Assembly: GCA_964463255.1 (NCBI GenBank)
Contig: CAYXBC010000018.1
Location: 1-15,915 of the forward strand
Origin: CAJBLF01 sp964463255
GTDB lineage: Bacteria; Patescibacteriota; Gracilibacteria; Absconditabacterales; Absconditicoccaceae
Reading direction: 5' to 3'
Length of the DNA: 15,915 nucleotides
Shown: piece after piece, positions 14,269 through 15,915 of the stretch
Position numbering within the stretch: the stretch's first letter is position 1
Layout: each line of letters opens with the position of its first letter
The notes under the pieces: model-generated
What the model saw: only the letters and a program-made list of their open reading frames with translations
Told to the model about the DNA's origin: nothing
Databases searched by the model: none
Made by a program: the position numbers and the translations under genes

Positions 14269-15675
14269 ATGAACAACTTCCATTTTTCAAAAATCATCGC
14301 AGGTGTAGGACCTACCTTAGCCAAAGAGACCGTACTTTCCAAAGTCATCAATATGGTCGATATTTTCAGGATTTCCTTATCAGGAGGATTCGATGACAAC
14401 AACAAAAAATACATCGATACGATTATGAAGCTCGACAACAGCAAAACGATCATGATGGAAACGAGAGGATCCGATATCAGGATCAAGAACGTTATGAATA
14501 TCAAGGTCAAGGCAAGACAGAACATCGAGATAGAATACAGCGAATACGCCCAAGAACATGATAAGAGGATATTCGTTGATGCATCGTTTCTGAGAGAATT
14601 GAAAGTCGGACAGATTATCAAATTCCAGCAGAGCGGCGTCATCATAAAAGTCAAAACCAACAAGGAACATGCGACCATGTGCGAAGTGATCGAATGAGGA
14701 TGGATTATCCAGTTTGATAGAGTTTTTTTTCATAACTATGATCTCGATTTACCTTTCCTCGGCGAAAGAGACAAAAAAGATATCTTATGGGGATTGGAAT
14801 ATGGTGTCCATGTCCTGGCACCTTCACTCGTCAAATCGAGCGAGGACATCATCGAACTCAAGCAATTCCTCGCTACCAAAAATGCTGATAAAATGAATAT
14901 CTTAGCCAAGATAGAAACGGAAGAAGCGTTGGATAACCTCGATGAAATCTTGGAAGTCTCCAATGGACTTATCTTCGTGTTTGAGAAAATCGAAAAAGCT
15001 ATGAAAGCTTTGAAACTCAATGAAGAGATGCTCATCAAGAAATGTAAGGACCTGGGTAAACCAGCGATCGTGACGTTCGTCGGTAGATTGGAAAAAGGTA
15101 AATATCAGCTCATCAATGATACACAATTGAAGAAATTTTCTACGCTGGGAGCTGATGCATATATGCTCGATACCCTGCTTCATGAAGAAGATCCCCTCAC
15201 GGTAATCACCCATCTTTCCGATACGCTCGATTCCTTGGAACTCAAAATAGCTCCTCAGGATCTGGTACGTTTCTATGCCAACAATGAATTTATGGTCAGA
15301 GATTATATCCTCTACAATGCGCATAGAGCCACTCAGGAAGTGGATGTGAGAGCATTGGTCCTCTATACCGAAAACGGCTATTCCGCAGGCAGATTATCAA
15401 GTCTCAAACCGAGAGTGCCTATCATCGCCTTCACCAAGAGCGATGAAAACTATAGATATCTCAATATGCTTCGAGGTGTCAGAGGCTACAAAATCTCGCA
15501 ATCATTCAGCTATGAAAATCTCAAAAGAATAGGAAAAGAAATGATCAGAATCATCTTCAAAGGCAACATCTCCCTCGACGACAAGATTATCATCGTGCAA
15601 GCAAACGAAGGCGGTGGTGATGAAAAGACTGGTATGATCAATGGTTTGGAGTTGTATAAGTTTAAGAATATATAA
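14269..15675 (+). CDS. Pyruvate-kinase homologue with degraded active site
   Basis: 468 aa, ATG at 14269-14271, TAA at 15673-15675, one UGA glycine (residue 143). Overall layout follows pyruvate kinase. The N-terminal strand SKIIAGVGPT replaces TKIVCTIGP. RISLSGG replaces RLNFSHG. METRGSDIRIK replaces LDTKGPEIRT. A long match follows, EDIIELKQFLATKNA and ILAKIETEEALDNLDEIL. The C-terminal domain is well kept (ALVLYTENGYSAGRLSSLKP, VPIIAFTKSDENYRYLNML). The Lys and Glu of KIE remain, but the ARGDLG metal/substrate loop is FVFEKIE, the ATQMLE segment is VTFVGRLE, and the Asp and Lys of the DTKGPE loop are changed. It is therefore probably not an efficient pyruvate kinase; it may be regulatory, structural or act on another substrate. 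Confidence 0.85.
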
Positions 15676-15682
15676 GAAGATA

Positions 15683-15703
15683 GGGACAAGGATTAAGGGA
15701 CCC
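15683..15703. repeat. Three heptamer units after the pyruvate-kinase homologue
   Basis: GGGACAA, GGATTAA, GGGACCC in phase, 8 bp after the stop codon: a short member of the G-rich heptamer family. Confidence 0.5.
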
Positions 15704-15717
15704 GTTTCCTGTTTCTT

Positions 15718-15811
15718 GTCATCCTGAGTCCCGCCTTGCGGGATCCGAAGCTTGTCTGCCGTAGGCAGGGATATACGTAATATTACTCTATTCCTGTCTG
15801 CGGCAGGCAGG
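15718..15811. repeat. Cluster of intergenic hairpins
   Basis: Three hairpins in a row: CCCGC-CTT-GCGGG (15730-15742) behind GTCATCCTGAG, CTGCC-GTA-GGCAG (15756-15768), and CCTGTCTGCGGCAGGCAGG (15793-15811), a near-perfect palindrome. They may end transcription of the upstream gene, although only GTTTCT follows the last. The CCTG/CAGG type recurs at 8158-8197. Confidence 0.6.
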
Positions 15812-15915
15812 TTTCTAATGTAGGACTGTGTATTATTACTAACTATAGTAATTGACAATAGTGCATAAGTAGACACTACCATCATCCATCATCCAAAATT
15901 AATTAAGGTCTAACA
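15812..15915. other. Window edge without a visible gene
   Basis: Contains the 30-bp divergent copy (15817-15846) of the segment at 14163-14192, then AT-rich sequence with no supported gene, promoter or RNA before the window ends. Confidence 0.4.

Noticed and set aside
1..15915. UGA as tryptophan (code 4)
   Set aside because: UGA occupies invariant glycine positions, and aromatic positions use TGG.

Overview
The window reads as a stretch of chromosome from a Candidate Phyla Radiation bacterium in which UGA encodes glycine (genetic code 25), that is, Absconditabacteria (SR1) or Gracilibacteria. With UGA as stop, almost every gene breaks into pieces. With UGA as Gly the pieces join in frame, and the new glycines land on invariant positions: the Walker A of an ATPase, the lipobox of a lipoprotein, the TPR consensus, the Fic inhibitory motif and the XRE helix-turn-helix. 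I count roughly 65-70 in-frame UGA codons in 19 genes. All coordinates below use code 25 (stops TAA and TAG only).

Left part (1-6100, all minus strand). From right to left there are two transcription units followed by two single genes. The first unit starts at a promoter at 6069-6096 and ends at a terminator at 3535-3555. It holds a zinc-ribbon protein, a TPR lipoprotein, an unknown 142-aa protein and a 45-aa glycine-rich membrane microprotein. The second unit is an XRE-HTH/Panacea (SocA-like, DUF4065) antitoxin overlapping a RelE-like toxin, with a three-helix membrane protein directly downstream. Then come a small unknown protein and a Fic-domain protein AMP-transferase with a winged-helix tail. 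The Fic promoter is overlaid with 10-bp repeats that look like operator sites.

Middle part (6100-8250). A plus-strand leader that resembles an S-box (SAM-I clan) riboswitch, followed by an intrinsic terminator, precedes two small unknown genes. Its promoter interlocks with the divergent promoter of the zinc-ribbon operon. Next are a 105-bp tandem duplication carrying stop-linked miniature reading frames, a candidate small RNA, and a minus-strand NYN-domain (PIN-like) nuclease.

Right part (8250-15915). A minus-strand pair of multi-pass membrane proteins ends at a good terminator and is driven from a promoter at 10886-10913. Beyond it the plus strand carries a probable remnant of a penicillin-binding protein, two secreted or anchored cysteine-rich proteins (one with DUF333 and Kazal-type inhibitor domains), a PilT-type ATPase with a C-terminal KH domain, and a pyruvate-kinase homologue that has lost several catalytic residues. 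A 7-bp G-rich repeat recurs at five places in this half, in intergenic DNA and inside coding sequence as inter-domain linkers.

Seven recognisable promoters share a 16-bp spacer. The mix of surface and secreted proteins, toxin-type regulators and a damaged glycolytic enzyme fits a reduced, host-dependent epibiont; that lifestyle statement is inference from the lineage.
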